NCBI GenBank assembly: GCA_024114885.1
Contig: CP099420.1
Location: forward strand, 2,108,001 to 2,172,000
Reading direction: 5' to 3'
Source of the DNA: Septoria linicola
Taxonomy: Eukaryota > Ascomycota > Dothideomycetes > Mycosphaerellales > Mycosphaerellaceae
DNA length: 64,000 nt
Shown: piece after piece, positions 44,200-55,013 of the stretch
How the letters are laid out: every line of letters starts with the position of its first letter
Numbering within the stretch: position 1 is the first letter of the stretch
Notes under the pieces: model-generated
Databases searched by the model: none
Seen by the model: only the letters and a program-made list of their open reading frames with translations
Told to the model about the DNA's origin: nothing
Program-made: the position numbers and the translations under genes

Positions 44200-44865
44200 C
44201 TACCACTGCGATCTCCCTCCACGGAGCGATAGCTTCGGCTTCAGCTTACGTTCCGGTCTGGCGTTGCCTTTGCTCGTGCGACCTGTGCGTGGCTTGTGAG
44301 TTGTTGCCGCCCGCCGTCCAGCCTTTGTCGAGTTCCCTTCCGGAAGAGGCTGCTTTACCTCGAAGGAGTGCCTGTCGTGCCTGAACTCCGTCCACCCTCC
44401 ACGCGTCTCTGCACCGGGTGCTCTCATGATCAAGGGTGGCAGCTCCGGCCTGCTTGCTGCCAATTGACTATTGATACTCCTCTTCTCTAACGCAATATGT
44501 TCTAGACATACATCACACACAGGGTATGGCGAGCGAGCAAAAGTGCCATGACCTTGCTGTGGCGAGTCCCTCTTATCACCTTCGATTTTTGGGGGCTGTT
44601 CAATGCACCTGAACTTGACTAGAGCAGTCAAGATCTCATCGCACCAAGCGCGCCGATCATCCATGTGATTGCAAAGGCCAACCTCTTGACATTCGATGGA
44701 GCTCAGTCTCGGTATCAACTTATTTTGGATTTCTTCGAGGTCAGGCGTGAGTCGAACAACTTTCCGGAGCTCTTGCTGTGCGGGCGCATGGCAATTAACA
44801 GTCATCAGAGGCTGCATTTCTCCTAGGACCTCTTGAGAGGACATTGAATCCGATCGTGTCGACAT
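44200..44865 (-). CDS. hypothetical protein (221 aa)
   Basis: Single exon from ATG 44865. The N-terminal half has His and Cys pairs (IECQEVGLCNHMDDRRAWCD and VKFRCIEQPP) and a pair YPVCDVCLEHIALEKR, which could bind a metal. The C-terminal 90 residues are basic and disordered (GRRAATTHKPRTGRTSKGN, ending KLSLRGGRSQW). No family recognised. Possibly a nucleic-acid-binding protein, but this is inference from composition. Confidence 0.5.
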   Translation of the reverse strand: MSTRSDSMSSQEVLGEMQPLMTVNCHAPAQQELRKVVRLTPDLEEIQNKLIPRLSSIECQEVGLCNHMDDRRAWCDEILTALVKFRCIEQPPKIEGDKRDSPQQGHGTFARSPYPVCDVCLEHIALEKRSINSQLAASRPELPPLIMRAPGAETRGGWTEFRHDRHSFEVKQPLPEGNSTKAGRRAATTHKPRTGRTSKGNARPERKLKPKLSLRGGRSQW

Positions 44866-45434
44866 TGTGTACAGTAATGAATCTTGAGATCGATACTCGA
44901 GCCACTACTACCAATATGAGGCAATAGGTCTGATGTATTTCAGCTGATGATTAGGAGCAGGCGAAAGAGATGTCACACTTGGCTACGCTTTTATCGACCA
45001 GCGGCAGTGACTAACCATACACCCGGACAGGCTTGCCACATTCGAATCAGCAAACCAGCAGAGCGAAGCAAGAGCGTGGTACCAAGGACCGACTTTCGTT
45101 CTTGGCACCGGATATCTGGACGGCAGCACAAGCATAATCAGCAAAAGCACACGGCTGTAGGAGTGGATATCACCCGGCATGCCGTTCATGGAGCAGTGCC
45201 GCCGGGTCAAGGACAACCATATCGATACCGACGCAAACTCAACCAATTAGCACGAGACCGATAGTCATCAGGCACAATCAGTGGGTGGGTTAGATGCCGT
45301 GAATGTTGCGGCCTCGAACGCAAACTTCACTTGTTACCGTACAGTCTAGCTGTGGTAAGTGTAGGACTCGGCGCACTGCATATTTCTTCAACAGCAGCAG
45401 CAGTGAAAGAAATCATTCATTCTTCATTTCCACG

Positions 45435-46426
45435 ATGCATCGATTTTCTGATTTGATCTACGGCCAGTCCGATAACATGGCAGCTTCGCGCATCCCTCTA
45501 TTTCGAAACATTCTACGAGCACTGTCTCCCAAAGGACATGGCAAGAAGACGGCAGCAGTCGCGCCAGAGCCCTCCGAGCAGGCTGTCGAAAAGCCGAGTG
45601 GTAGGCATCAATCACTGCGACTTTGCTTCTCATCGATTGACGAGTGACACCAGCCCTGCCAGAAATTCGCGTGGACTCTCTCGATGTCCAGAGTAAACGC
45701 AGCGACACCGCATCTGACGGCAAAGGGGATCTAAACCAAACTCTCACCTCTCCGGAGAAGCACTCGCAGAAACCGGTTGCGCAGCTCTCGAATGGCTCAG
45801 AGCCGGATGTCGTTGGAGATGAATCTCTGGCCCTGCCCGTGCACGATTCACCTGCCACGGATGCGCCCCTCTTCAGCGCCGTGACAAGAGCTCACAGGTC
45901 CTTGTCCAGTGTAGCTCAAGGCGCCCGCTACGAGGCCTATGCGCGTGCAAGCCGAGAAGAGAAAAGACTCGCAGCGATCGCCGAGTCCTCAAAGAGAAAC
46001 GCTTGTGCCGAGTCTCCCAGGCTGGAGCTCCCTCACATGGACGTGTCGCTCGACGTAGCGCTCCCGCCCACGCCAACAGATTCTGAAGCAGAGCCTGTTG
46101 TCGAGACAGCAGAAACCGGAGAAGGCTCGGCTAAGCTGGAGAAGCATGAGCAGCAGAATGACAAAGACAATAGCGAGTCTCCCGTCGTTAATGTCGCTCC
46201 CACGGAGAAAGTGATGTTTTCTCCAGAATCCGCTGAACACCAAGCCAAGCCGAGCGCCTCCAATTCGCAGCGAGAAGATGGGGATTTCAAGAGATATCGA
46301 ACTCCGATAAGTCCTGCCAGCCCTCCTCCAGCGAATTGTGATCCGGCCTTGCACTTCTCCACGCAGTGCTACAGCAACGGCAAGCCCCTGTTCGAACCTC
46401 CTCCGCCGGGCAAGAGATTTAGATAA
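45435..46426 (+). CDS. hypothetical, largely disordered protein (312 aa)
   Basis: Two exons, 45435-45600 and 45654-46426, with a 53-nt intron (GTAGGC...ACACCAG). Starts MHRFSDLIYGQSDNMAASRI. Exon 2 is acidic and rich in Ser, Pro, Glu and Ala, with a helical patch ARYEAYARASREEKRLAAIA and a C-terminal motif CYSNGKPLFEPPPPGKRFR. Repeated S/T-P sites (TSPEKHS, SPASPP, PPTPTDS) suggest proline-directed phosphorylation. No catalytic or membrane segment. Family not recognised. Confidence 0.6.
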
Positions 46427-46534
46427 TTTGGAAGTTCCGTGTGAAAGGGAGGCACTGCACGAGCCCAGGGGATTACTGTAATGCTTTTGACATAATGTAC
46501 TGTCGGTGTACATATCTACGTTTGATCTTTCGCT

Positions 46535-47553
46535 CTACAGCTCATAGTGCCGCGCACTCTTGGTTGGCTCATAGTACCACACTCCATTCGTAGCATTTGT
46601 GCACCCACTCTTGCTTGTCTGATCAACAGGCACATAGTTGTGCTCCTGCGGCCGTCCATACACATGCATGTAATACCAAATCTCACTCAACACGGTTCTT
46701 CCACTATCGGTACTGTTCGCCGCTCGCCCTGCCTCGGTCTCGTTATACCTTGGTCCCGAGCAACCCACATACGGCACAGCTCCATGTTCCGCCGTAAGAG
46801 CATTTTCCAACCGCGCTTTACTATATCCCGTGCTATTGCGGGGCAAGATGCTATGCTTCGCGAGCCACTCCCACGTCGGATACTTCTTGTAATATCCAAT
46901 CGCCGTCTCGAAGAAATCTACCACTTCTTCGTGTTTGCGGTACTCGGGTCCGTAGCATGGGACGTCAAAGGTTGAGAAGCAGGTTGCGTGTTTGGAGAAT
47001 TCGTGGGCCCAGAAGTCGGCGTTAGGGCCGGACTGCGAGATCCAGTATTTGTTCATCCAGGCGAGGAGGTCGAATTTGCCAAAGGGCTCGAGGAAGGTGC
47101 CAATGTTCGGGCCGGTGTAGGGTGGGACTACGGTGCCGTTGGGGAGGCCATTGGTGGTGTTGGGCGAGGGAATCGGGTCGTACTGGCGGGAAAAGTCTTT
47201 GTCGCAGTATTGACCGTAGCTGCCATTGCAGTAGTCTGGCCAAAGTCCGTCTGCAGGCGATCACCAAGTCAGTGGCTGTCCTAGGACATTGAGGTGTGGT
47301 GTATCAGCAACTCACGAAGGGTGAAGGTGTTCTCTGGAAGAGGCTTGTCGGCATAAACGTCCCAGAATTGTGTCAGCAGGACAAGGCCGCCATATTTCTC
47401 GACGCAGCAACTGTCAACGCTGGCCGAGTTGGCCTTTGCGGAGCATGATCGGTATGCTGGCTCCAAGACACAAGTGTGGTTGTCAGTAGAAAGCTCGTAT
47501 GGAGTGGCATTGGCAAGAGCTGCCGTCGCGGCGATAAGTAGTGTGTTTCTCAT
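46535..47553 (-). CDS. secreted ribonuclease T2
   Basis: Two exons, 47553-47316 and 47250-46535, give 317 residues with a signal peptide (MRNTLLIAATAALANATP). The two catalytic segments are present: CAS I is rebuilt across the splice as FTLHGLWPDYC, with His80 encoded by the split codon, and CAS II reads HEFSKHATC, where the family usually has KHGTC. Also visible are the RNase T2 pattern LLTQFWDVY, multiple cysteines for disulfides (SCCVEKYGG, YCNGSYGQYC), and several N-glycosylation sites (NGS, NTT, NAT). T2 enzymes cut single-stranded RNA via 2',3'-cyclic phosphates, and in fungi serve phosphate/nitrogen scavenging or act on host or competitor RNA. Confidence 0.93.
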
Positions 47554-47833
47554 TTGGAACGTCTTCTTCCCAACAACGCGAAGAAATGGGCAGAGCAAGG
47601 TGATGTCCAGGTCGACGATATTTTGTACCAATCTTTGGTCGCAGGTACCTAGTCTGCATCATCGGCGACCTGCGTGCATACACGTGGGCAAAAAGTGGTA
47701 TAAATCTAGCCGTGCCTGCATGGACTCGATAACCCCGTGCTCCATGTTCCTGCAGCGATAGGCTGGGTAGCTGTGATATGCCGGTAGAATTGCTGAACAA
47801 GACAAGGCGTCGGAGAAGAGGCTGAAATGGTTC

Positions 47834-47851
47834 TTGTTGTTGTTGTTGTTG
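47834..47851. repeat. (TTG)6 microsatellite
   Basis: Six perfect TTG triplets in the upstream region of the RNase T2 gene, non-coding as far as can be seen. Such short triplet arrays are commonly length-variable between isolates. Confidence 0.8.
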
Positions 47852-48494
47852 CTTGTCTGATTGGCTAAACGGACATGAGATGTTGCTCCTGCCAGATTGG
47901 GAGTCGCAAGCGAGCTGGATGATTTTGGCTGGAAACATGCCGTAGACTGTCTTCTCTGTCATGGTCATGAACATGAAAGGTGAAGACTCAAAATTGCACT
48001 CCTGTCGGAAACTGGGCAATGGACGCTGCTTGTTACAATGTGGGTTATTGAAGGTCGAGCAGACTTCGATGTCGACCATGAAAAGCACACCGCCAACGTC
48101 CCGTGTCTGCTCGAGGCGCACACCTCTACCAATATCCGTACAGCCAAGTGCTTGAACAGCAAGGTAAGACACAATTAGACGAGGACGAACCAGCGGTACT
48201 GTGACGGCAAACTTTTGACGTGTGTAACGAGCGGAGAGAGCAAAAGAAGACTTTAAGGCTTTGACAGCATGATCTAGCGACCTTCGGAGACGATTCCTAA
48301 CGAAGCTCCAAGATTTTCGCTGAGATGGCAGTAACGAAGACAATGAGTCTGCTCAAGCCCCTGAGTACAGATCTTCTACCTCCATGCCGCGTTCAGTGGT
48401 ATCAAATCCTCGACTGCGGCACAGTGCACTCCATCCTCAGCTCTAGTCCCACGAGCAGTTTCCCCGTCAACCCTTCAAGTCGCTCAACAAATAC

Positions 48495-48815
48495 TTAACG
48501 ATACTTTGGCAGATATGTCAGCTTGCCATACATGAGACCTAATCCTGATCACTGCCAACTCACCTTGTGGAATCCAATATCCTCAGCCTTCTCGCGGAAA
48601 GCCTGACGAGACATATTCAATCCATACTTGCGAATGACACCAGATTTCTTCTTGTCTCCAGTGACACGGCTACACGTAAAGAAGAAGACACCATGTCAGC
48701 GCGCAATTTTCGAGATCATCTCTTTCTTGGCATTCAGATGCTGCTCTACTTACCAGCCACGAGAGCCTTTGCCGTATGTGCGTGGACGCGAGTAGAAAAC
48801 TGTGTCGTGCGACAT
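48495..48815 (-). CDS. rps29: 40S ribosomal protein S29 (uS14), cysteine-poor form
   Basis: Three exons, 48815-48754, 48669-48564 and 48503-48495, give 58 residues; the last exon encodes only Tyr-Arg-stop. The start MSHDTVFYSRPRTYGKGSRG, the core IRKYGLN, and FREKAEDIGFHKYR identify S29. The usual zinc site is two C-x2-C pairs (RQCRVC...CRQC in yeast). Here only the first cysteine remains: C21 is followed by RVTGDKKKSG, and the second pair reads MSRQAF. Two residues are inserted in the first loop. The protein is therefore unlikely to bind zinc in the standard way. It binds 18S rRNA in the head of the small subunit near the A site. Splice signals are all good (GTAAGT, GTGAGT donors). Confidence 0.9.
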
Positions 48816-49243
48816 GTTTTGAGATCTGCGTAGTGGTCTTGTGAATAGAGTCGGAGTCGTGTGTATCTGTCGGCGCTGACAAAAAGGATTTTCGAAGATT
48901 TGCCAGGGACAAAGTGCGTGGTTAGGACATCAAGGTGAATTGTCTGCTTCGGGACATGGGGGTGCGACATCCGCCACTTGAGGACATGGTACTATGATGT
49001 GATAGTATAACAGAGCGCTGCCTAAGTACATAGCGCTGGGCAATGTTGCTATGAGTCTGTGTGGAAGTGCGGCAGTCGTCTATGTTGAGTGGCACTGTGA
49101 AGTGTGAAAGCGACCCGCTTAGTTCAAGTGTACATTATGTATTGCTCGTGAAATATCTACACTATAACATGTTTCTCATCGTGTCGTAGCATGTGAATAT
49201 TGCTCATCACAACTTTTGTTCGCGATCGTTTTACAAGAGTTCT
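48816..49243. other. intergenic region
   Basis: Contains the S29 promoter (reading leftwards) and the 3' flank of the peroxygenase gene. No other feature seen. Confidence 0.35.
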
Positions 49244-50688
49244 CTAATAACCCTTTGGCTTCGATGAGCCAGATCCAGATCCGGAACCCTTCTTAGGAGG
49301 GCCAGTGAACTTGCACTTAGGATACTTTGGTGCCTCGGTGTGGTAGGTCTTGTAGTAAACATTGTTTCCGTTGTTCTTAGTCACGTCAAGGTCTGGGCCC
49401 AGAGGTCCGCCAGCAGTAGTGGCATTTGGATAGAGGAAGTTGGCGCTGATGGAGTTTCTCGGGCAGCCAAGTGTGGTGCCATCAAGGCCAAGTCCAGCAA
49501 GCTTGCCAATCAGGTTGGATACCTGTGCTTGAGCAGCTTGAGACTTGCCAGCAAGTGCCAGTGGTGTGATCGAGTTCAAACCTTGGTAGAGGTTGCAGAT
49601 GATGGTAGATACATTGAGGTTTGGCGTGCCGATCTGACCGAACGGCATGGCGACTGGGTTGGCTGGATAGATGCGAGTGAAGCCATCAGTGAGAGCTTCG
49701 ACGGCATCGTATGGCGTCGCACGACGGTACCAGCGCTCGGGCCAGCGCTCAGGAACGTATTGAAAATTTCCAGTCTTCTTGTCGAACTTGGCCCCAACAA
49801 TGCTTGAAATGGATTTGTAGTTGGCAGTACCTCCAGCACCGTATGTTCCGTTGGAGAAGTACTCTGGGTAGAAGTTGAAGGCCACGACGGACACAATGGA
49901 TGGGAAGGGAAAGTAGTAGATCCAAGGGTTGTAGGTCTGGGAGAAGCGGGAGTTGGCGCTGAATTGTTTTCGCATAACATCATAGCTGAACTCCTTGTTT
50001 GGATCTTTTGACACGAATTCCACATTCTGCTTGAAGATGCGAGAGCTTAAGTGGTGGTTGTCTCCGCAGGCGTTGTAGTAGTCTTCTCGGTTGGGCGAGA
50101 TGTCGGCCTCCACTGTCGAGTGTCGATTTAGACCGCCAATGCCATCGCCTGAGCTGCCAATAGACCAGGACTCGGTGGCTGGGTCGCCATCCGAGAGGAT
50201 TGCAAAGATGGAAAGAATCGTGCTCAACTTGACACCCATGTTGAAGCCTCGAGATGTTGCTTCAACGACTTGACCCATGTTAACGTAACCTGTGTTATAG
50301 CATTAGCAGATGAAACATTGTACACATTGAGCGAGGACCTCACCATTTCGTGGTAGATATCCATAGTTTGCAAGCAAGTTCAAGCCTGGGCATGGGCCAC
50401 GAGCGTCACCAGGACCTACAAAAGAAGTCAGCAATTGTCTCAGACGTTGGGAATTATCTTCGATGAAGTCTTACCCGGCTCCTTGAACACGAAACCCTTC
50501 TCAGGTCGAAGGTTATCTGGGTTGATTGATGATGCGACTGATCCAACAATCCCAGAGACATCATTGACCAAGTTGGTGACCTGGTTGAGTGACTGTCGCT
50601 TCTCAAGCTCAGATGCCGCAGTCTCCTTGTCAACGCCTGGGTACGCCGCAGCCAGGGCAGGCAAGGCTAATAATGTCGAGACCTTCAT
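49244..50688 (-). CDS. secreted heme-thiolate peroxygenase (chloroperoxidase/UPO family)
   Basis: Three exons, 50688-50475, 50415-50344 and 50289-49244 (introns 59 and 54 nt), give 443 residues. Order: signal peptide MKVSTLLALPALAAAYP; a propeptide-like stretch ending at a KR site; the proximal heme ligand motif RGPCPGLNLLANYGYLPRNG with Cys80; and a helix GFNMGVKLSTILSIFAILSD. The acid-base/metal motif follows in HSTVEADISPNRED (Glu-Ala-Asp...Ser...Arg, equivalent to the EGD/EHD-S-R of unspecific peroxygenases). The length fits the long UPO group. A Gly/Ser/Lys-rich tail (KKGSGSGSGSSKPKGY) ends it. These enzymes use H2O2 to hydroxylate or halogenate aromatic and aliphatic substrates outside the cell. 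Confidence 0.9.
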
Positions 50689-52493
50689 ATTGGGCCTTGT
50701 GAGAGATGAAGAAGGGGAAAGGGAAAGTAGGGATGCGATGGAGGAACAGCTTTCTCAGGAGCGCAGCAGTCAAGTAAATACCTTCTGTGTCGAGACAACG
50801 GCTCACTACTCACAACACATGTTGCGAGTAACCGTGATGCCGTGGCGCAAAGCTGCCTCTTCCCGACATGTTGAGCGACGGCAGCAGGAAGTAGTGCAGC
50901 GTCGCTTGGATGCTGCAGAGCGGTTATCGTGGGAGAGCATCTCGGAAGCCTTTGCCGCAGCACGCTTGAGCCATATCCCGTCATATCCAGACGATCCTTG
51001 CTGGTGTTTAGACTGTCAGCCGCAGTGGAAAGGCCTTTTCTGGTAATCAGCCTAGTTGCAACGACCTAGCAGACAAACTCTGTCGCCGCACTGACGGCGA
51101 TTCGAGTAAGCCTAGAAGTAAGCTTGTCGTTTGTTTGTCAGAACAGCGGCAAGCCGGTGGGCCCCAGGAGTGCAAAGCGAGCCATTGCCGCATTGGCATT
51201 GTAGGCGGGCGCGCACAATGCTCGCAGAGGCAAGATAGGCTGACTTCGAAGACGTGGACCTGTCAAGGGCAGAGAACAAATCACTGCGGCAGCGACCAAC
51301 TTCCGTCATGCATAAGCATCGTGAGGCCCCGGTATGCCTACGAGAGATTAGTGAGACAGTGAGTTGACGTTGAGATGTCCAAATCTAGCTTTCACGTGTC
51401 AGCAACAGCGGGCCTGACGAATCAACGTAGCATAATTGGCTGGAACATCCGGCGAAGGATGCAGTAAGCATAAAAGATCGTGCAGATATCGCAAAGGTCC
51501 CCAGTATGATGCACTTTTGAGCACTTGGCGGTTTGACCAGGCTGCAATAGGCAATACCAGAGATGCAAGTCAGATCCGGTCGGTTGGTGCTCCGGGTGGC
51601 TTCAAAGTATGTCTCACGGCACTTCAAGGGAACCTCGAAAATGGAAACTCAATGACTTCTTTCTTTACCGCGTTGGCTGGCTTGAAAACATGCTTCCGGA
51701 AGAGCACAGTTGTGAGAGAATTGATCAGGTCTTCCTGTAACCTGTTCACGAGAACTGTCGTGTTTCATGTTCAGAGATTTTCTCACGAGTCAGAAAGAGA
51801 TTGACTTGAAGAGGGATCGACATGAACAATCGCGATGGTGTCACTGGCGAATTGAGAAGGAGAGCGGCACCAGCTCCGACCCTGGTTTCAGCCTCACAAG
51901 CATCCGTGTAGCCGGGCAACGTGGTATGGATGTCGATTTTGAGCCCATCATCATGGTTGTGATTCTTCAATGATTCTTCGCGATAGCAAGATAGCCGTGC
52001 CGTGTGCGAGTTGAAAGCCGTTCGCGGCAACGCGACAGTGCACGCGCCGATGAGATCGAGCTCCTATCCTCGATCAAGGACTGGATCTTCTTGGGATGAT
52101 CGTGGCATAGTGGATTGTCCAAATTTGTGCTAGACAGTGAGCAGAAGGAGCAACAAGCAAAGGATATGAGGTCATCCCTCGCAGAGCTATGGAGCAGACG
52201 GCTGAGTGGTGTAATGGAAGACTTTCGCTGGTGCTAATGCTGTGACATCTGATTCGAGATTTGCCTAGCAATGCTGAGACACTTCAAGATATATGGCAAC
52301 GCGTGGCTGCCTTGAAAGTCGCGTGTTGATGATACATGTGAAGTGGAAAGAAGTCGTGTCGCGGACGTGGATGTTCTTGGGAAGTGACGATGGCGGCGGG
52401 GCTCTTTCCCGCCAAGCCCTTGCTCGCGCGTTGAGTCAAACATTATGTGGGAGAAGTTGACGGACATTGACTTGATATTCACATCCCTTCAAC
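50689..52493. other. intergenic region
   Basis: 1.8 kb between divergent genes (peroxygenase minus, GluRS plus). One frame at about 50819-51046 could encode a Cys/Trp-containing protein of about 75 residues (ending CWCLDCQPQWKGLFW), but nothing beyond openness supports it. The right end holds the GluRS promoter. Confidence 0.35.
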
Positions 52494-54404
52494 ATGGCAG
52501 ACCGCGCAGCACAAATCAAGGAGTGGCAGGAGCGAGCCAAGGCCTTTGAGCCTCTCAACCTCAAGCAGATTGAGAAGCCATTGGGCGAGCTCGACGCTCA
52601 TCTGACCCTCCGCAGCTACATTGTGGGCTACAGCGCTACTGAGGCCGACACCACCGTCTGGAAGACACTGCGCGCCAATCGCGTAGCACATGCATACATC
52701 AAGCAGGCGTTGATGGTCAATCTGACACGATGGTTCACCTTCATCGAGGAGACGGCTGCTCCCACCATCGACCTGCCTGCACGACCGGCCGAGAAGAAGG
52801 CAGACAACAACGATGCCGCCAATTACGAGATCGGCCTGCCCGACACCGAGAAGGGTGTGGTAACAAGGTTCCCTCCAGAGCCATCGGGATATCTGCATAT
52901 TGGCCACGCCAAAGCAGCTCTGCTCAACGACTTCTTCGCCCACAAAAAGTACAATGGCAAAATGATCCTGCGCTTCGACGACACAAATCCCTCCAAGGAG
53001 AAGGAAGAGTACCAAGACTCGATTCTGAAGGATTGCGAGCTACTAGGCATCAAGCCCGACCAGATTTCATACACTAGCGACTACTTCCAGAACCTTTACG
53101 AGCGCTGCGTGCAAGCTATCAAGGATGGCCTTGCCTACACCGACAACACCCCGCAAGAGCAGATGCAGAAGGAGCGCATGGAGAGGATCGAGAGTGCACA
53201 CCGCAACGATTCAGTTGAGGAGAACCTGAAGCATTTCGAGGAGATGAAGGCAGGCACAGCCGAGGGTGTAAAGTGGTCAGTCCGCGCAAAGATTGACATG
53301 GCCAGCAACAATGGCGCGATGCGTGATCCAGTCATCTACCGCTGCAACCCAGAGCCACACCACCGCACGGGATCCACGTGGAAGATCTACCCAACCTACG
53401 ATTTCGCTTGCCCGATCGTGGATTCAGACGAGGGTATTACCCACGCACTGAGGACCACCGAGTACAACGATCGTGATGCACAGTACCAGTGGTTCATCAA
53501 GGCCCTGAAGCTGCGTGGCGTACACAACTGGAACTTCTCTCGCATGAACTTCATCAAGACCTTCCTCTCCAAGCGGAAGCTGCAGAAGGTCGTGGACGAG
53601 GGTAAGGTCTGGGGCTGGGACGACCCACGTATGCCTACTGTGCGCGGTATCCGACGTCGTGGTATGACCATTCCGGCTCTGCAAGAATTCATCGTCAAGC
53701 AAGGTCCATCAAAGAACATCAACATGATGGACTGGACTTCTTTCTGGGCTACCAACAAGAAGTACATTGATCCTGTTGCCAAGCGCTATACTGCTGTTGA
53801 GTCAAAGGACAAGGTCACTGTGACAGTCACCGGTGCACCTGAAGCAGCACGAACTGAAGAGAAGCCTGTCCACGCCAAGAACGCTGATCTTGGAAACAAG
53901 AAGGTTGTCTTCAGCAAGAATATCATTCTCGATCAAGCAGATGCGCAGTCCTTCGCCGAGGATGAGGAGATCACACTCATGAACTGGGGAAATGCTATTG
54001 TTCGCAAGAAGAAGTACACCTTGAACCCACTCAACCTTGTCAAGTCCGAGGAGAACAAGACAGTCTCTGAGCTCGAGCTTGAGCTTCACTTGCAGGGAGA
54101 TGTCAAGAAGACCAGCAAGAAAGTCACCTGGCTTTCCACCGATCAGGAGCTCGTGCCGTTGGTAATGTACGAGTTCGACTACTTGATCAAGAAGGACAAG
54201 TTGGAAGAGGAGGACGATTTCGAGAAGTCCTTGAACCCTGAGACTGAGTTCAAGACTGAAGCCCTTGCCGACTGCAACGTCGCTGAGCTGAAAGAAGACG
54301 ATATTGTGCAGTTCGATCGAAAGGGATATTTCCGCATTGATAAAGCCTTCAAGCATGGAGAGGCTGTTGTCGCTTTCCAGGTCCCTACTGGCAAGAAGAT
54401 GTAG
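52494..54404 (+). CDS. gus1: cytosolic glutamyl-tRNA synthetase
   Basis: Single exon of 636 residues. A GST-like N-terminal part (LTLRSYIVGYSATEADTTVW and KQALMVNLTRWFTFIEE) is the region that docks on Arc1-type cofactors. The class I catalytic core begins VVTRFPPEPSGYLHIGHAKA with the HIGH motif. It continues MILRFDDTNPSKEKEEYQDS and the KMSKS-equivalent FLSKRKLQKVVDEGKVWGWD. The anticodon-binding beta-barrels (IILDQADAQSF, ITLMNWGNAIVRKKKY) make it GluRS rather than GlnRS, though the two are close relatives. It charges tRNA-Glu in the cytosol. The ATG follows directly after a pyrimidine-rich leader (CATCCCTTCAACATGG). Confidence 0.93.
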   Translation: MADRAAQIKEWQERAKAFEPLNLKQIEKPLGELDAHLTLRSYIVGYSATEADTTVWKTLRANRVAHAYIKQALMVNLTRWFTFIEETAAPTIDLPARPAEKKADNNDAANYEIGLPDTEKGVVTRFPPEPSGYLHIGHAKAALLNDFFAHKKYNGKMILRFDDTNPSKEKEEYQDSILKDCELLGIKPDQISYTSDYFQNLYERCVQAIKDGLAYTDNTPQEQMQKERMERIESAHRNDSVEENLKHFEEMKAGTAEGVKWSVRAKIDMASNNGAMRDPVIYRCNPEPHHRTGSTWKIYPTYDFACPIVDSDEGITHALRTTEYNDRDAQYQWFIKALKLRGVHNWNFSRMNFIKTFLSKRKLQKVVDEGKVWGWDDPRMPTVRGIRRRGMTIPALQEFIVKQGPSKNINMMDWTSFWATNKKYIDPVAKRYTAVESKDKVTVTVTGAPEAARTEEKPVHAKNADLGNKKVVFSKNIILDQADAQSFAEDEEITLMNWGNAIVRKKKYTLNPLNLVKSEENKTVSELELELHLQGDVKKTSKKVTWLSTDQELVPLVMYEFDYLIKKDKLEEEDDFEKSLNPETEFKTEALADCNVAELKEDDIVQFDRKGYFRIDKAFKHGEAVVAFQVPTGKKM

Positions 54405-55013
54405 TGTGGACAAGCGAGATGCAGTAAGCAGATATGACCGACACGATTGCATGAATGGCATGGTGGAAAAGTCCGTAGCATATTGAAACGGGGCGCCCCG
54501 ATGTTCATCTTCAGCCGCCCAAGGGGCGCTACCAAATGCATTGTCCTGGTCGCGGGGCTGACACGCTTAAGCGCCATAGCATATCAGCGTTCGCAGCCGA
54601 AACATGATGTACAGCAATGACCGAGCTATTCAGCAAATCCCTTGCAGACCTGACCGGGCTGATGGCATTGGCACGAGCGAATGATAGGGTGCCAGCGCCT
54701 TGGAGCGATCAGCTTGCACAAAGACGATCTTGCTGTTTCCTCCAAACTGTCGACTCACCAGCAGCCGTTGCAAGGGAGAGCTTCGTAAAGATACTCGAGG
54801 ACTGTGGTACTCTTTCTCATGACGGAGCGGGAAGTGGTAAAGTACAACATCCTTGAACAACATAACCCAGTGGCATGGTGCGGAATGGATAGACGCGTCG
54901 AGCGGGACCAGCGGCAGAAAATATGCCAGCAAGCCGTGGTAGCAAATTCGGGGTATTGGAGATCTCCCTGATGGAATTGAGCGCCGAGACAGCAGTTCTT
55001 TTCACTTTTGAAG
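54405..55013. other. intergenic region
   Basis: About 600 nt between the GluRS 3' end and the adhesin start. No supported gene; contains the adhesin promoter. Confidence 0.35.

Noticed and set aside
53802..54461. 219-codon minus-strand frame
   Set aside because: Antisense of the GluRS C-terminal domain; leucine-rich only because of codon complementarity.
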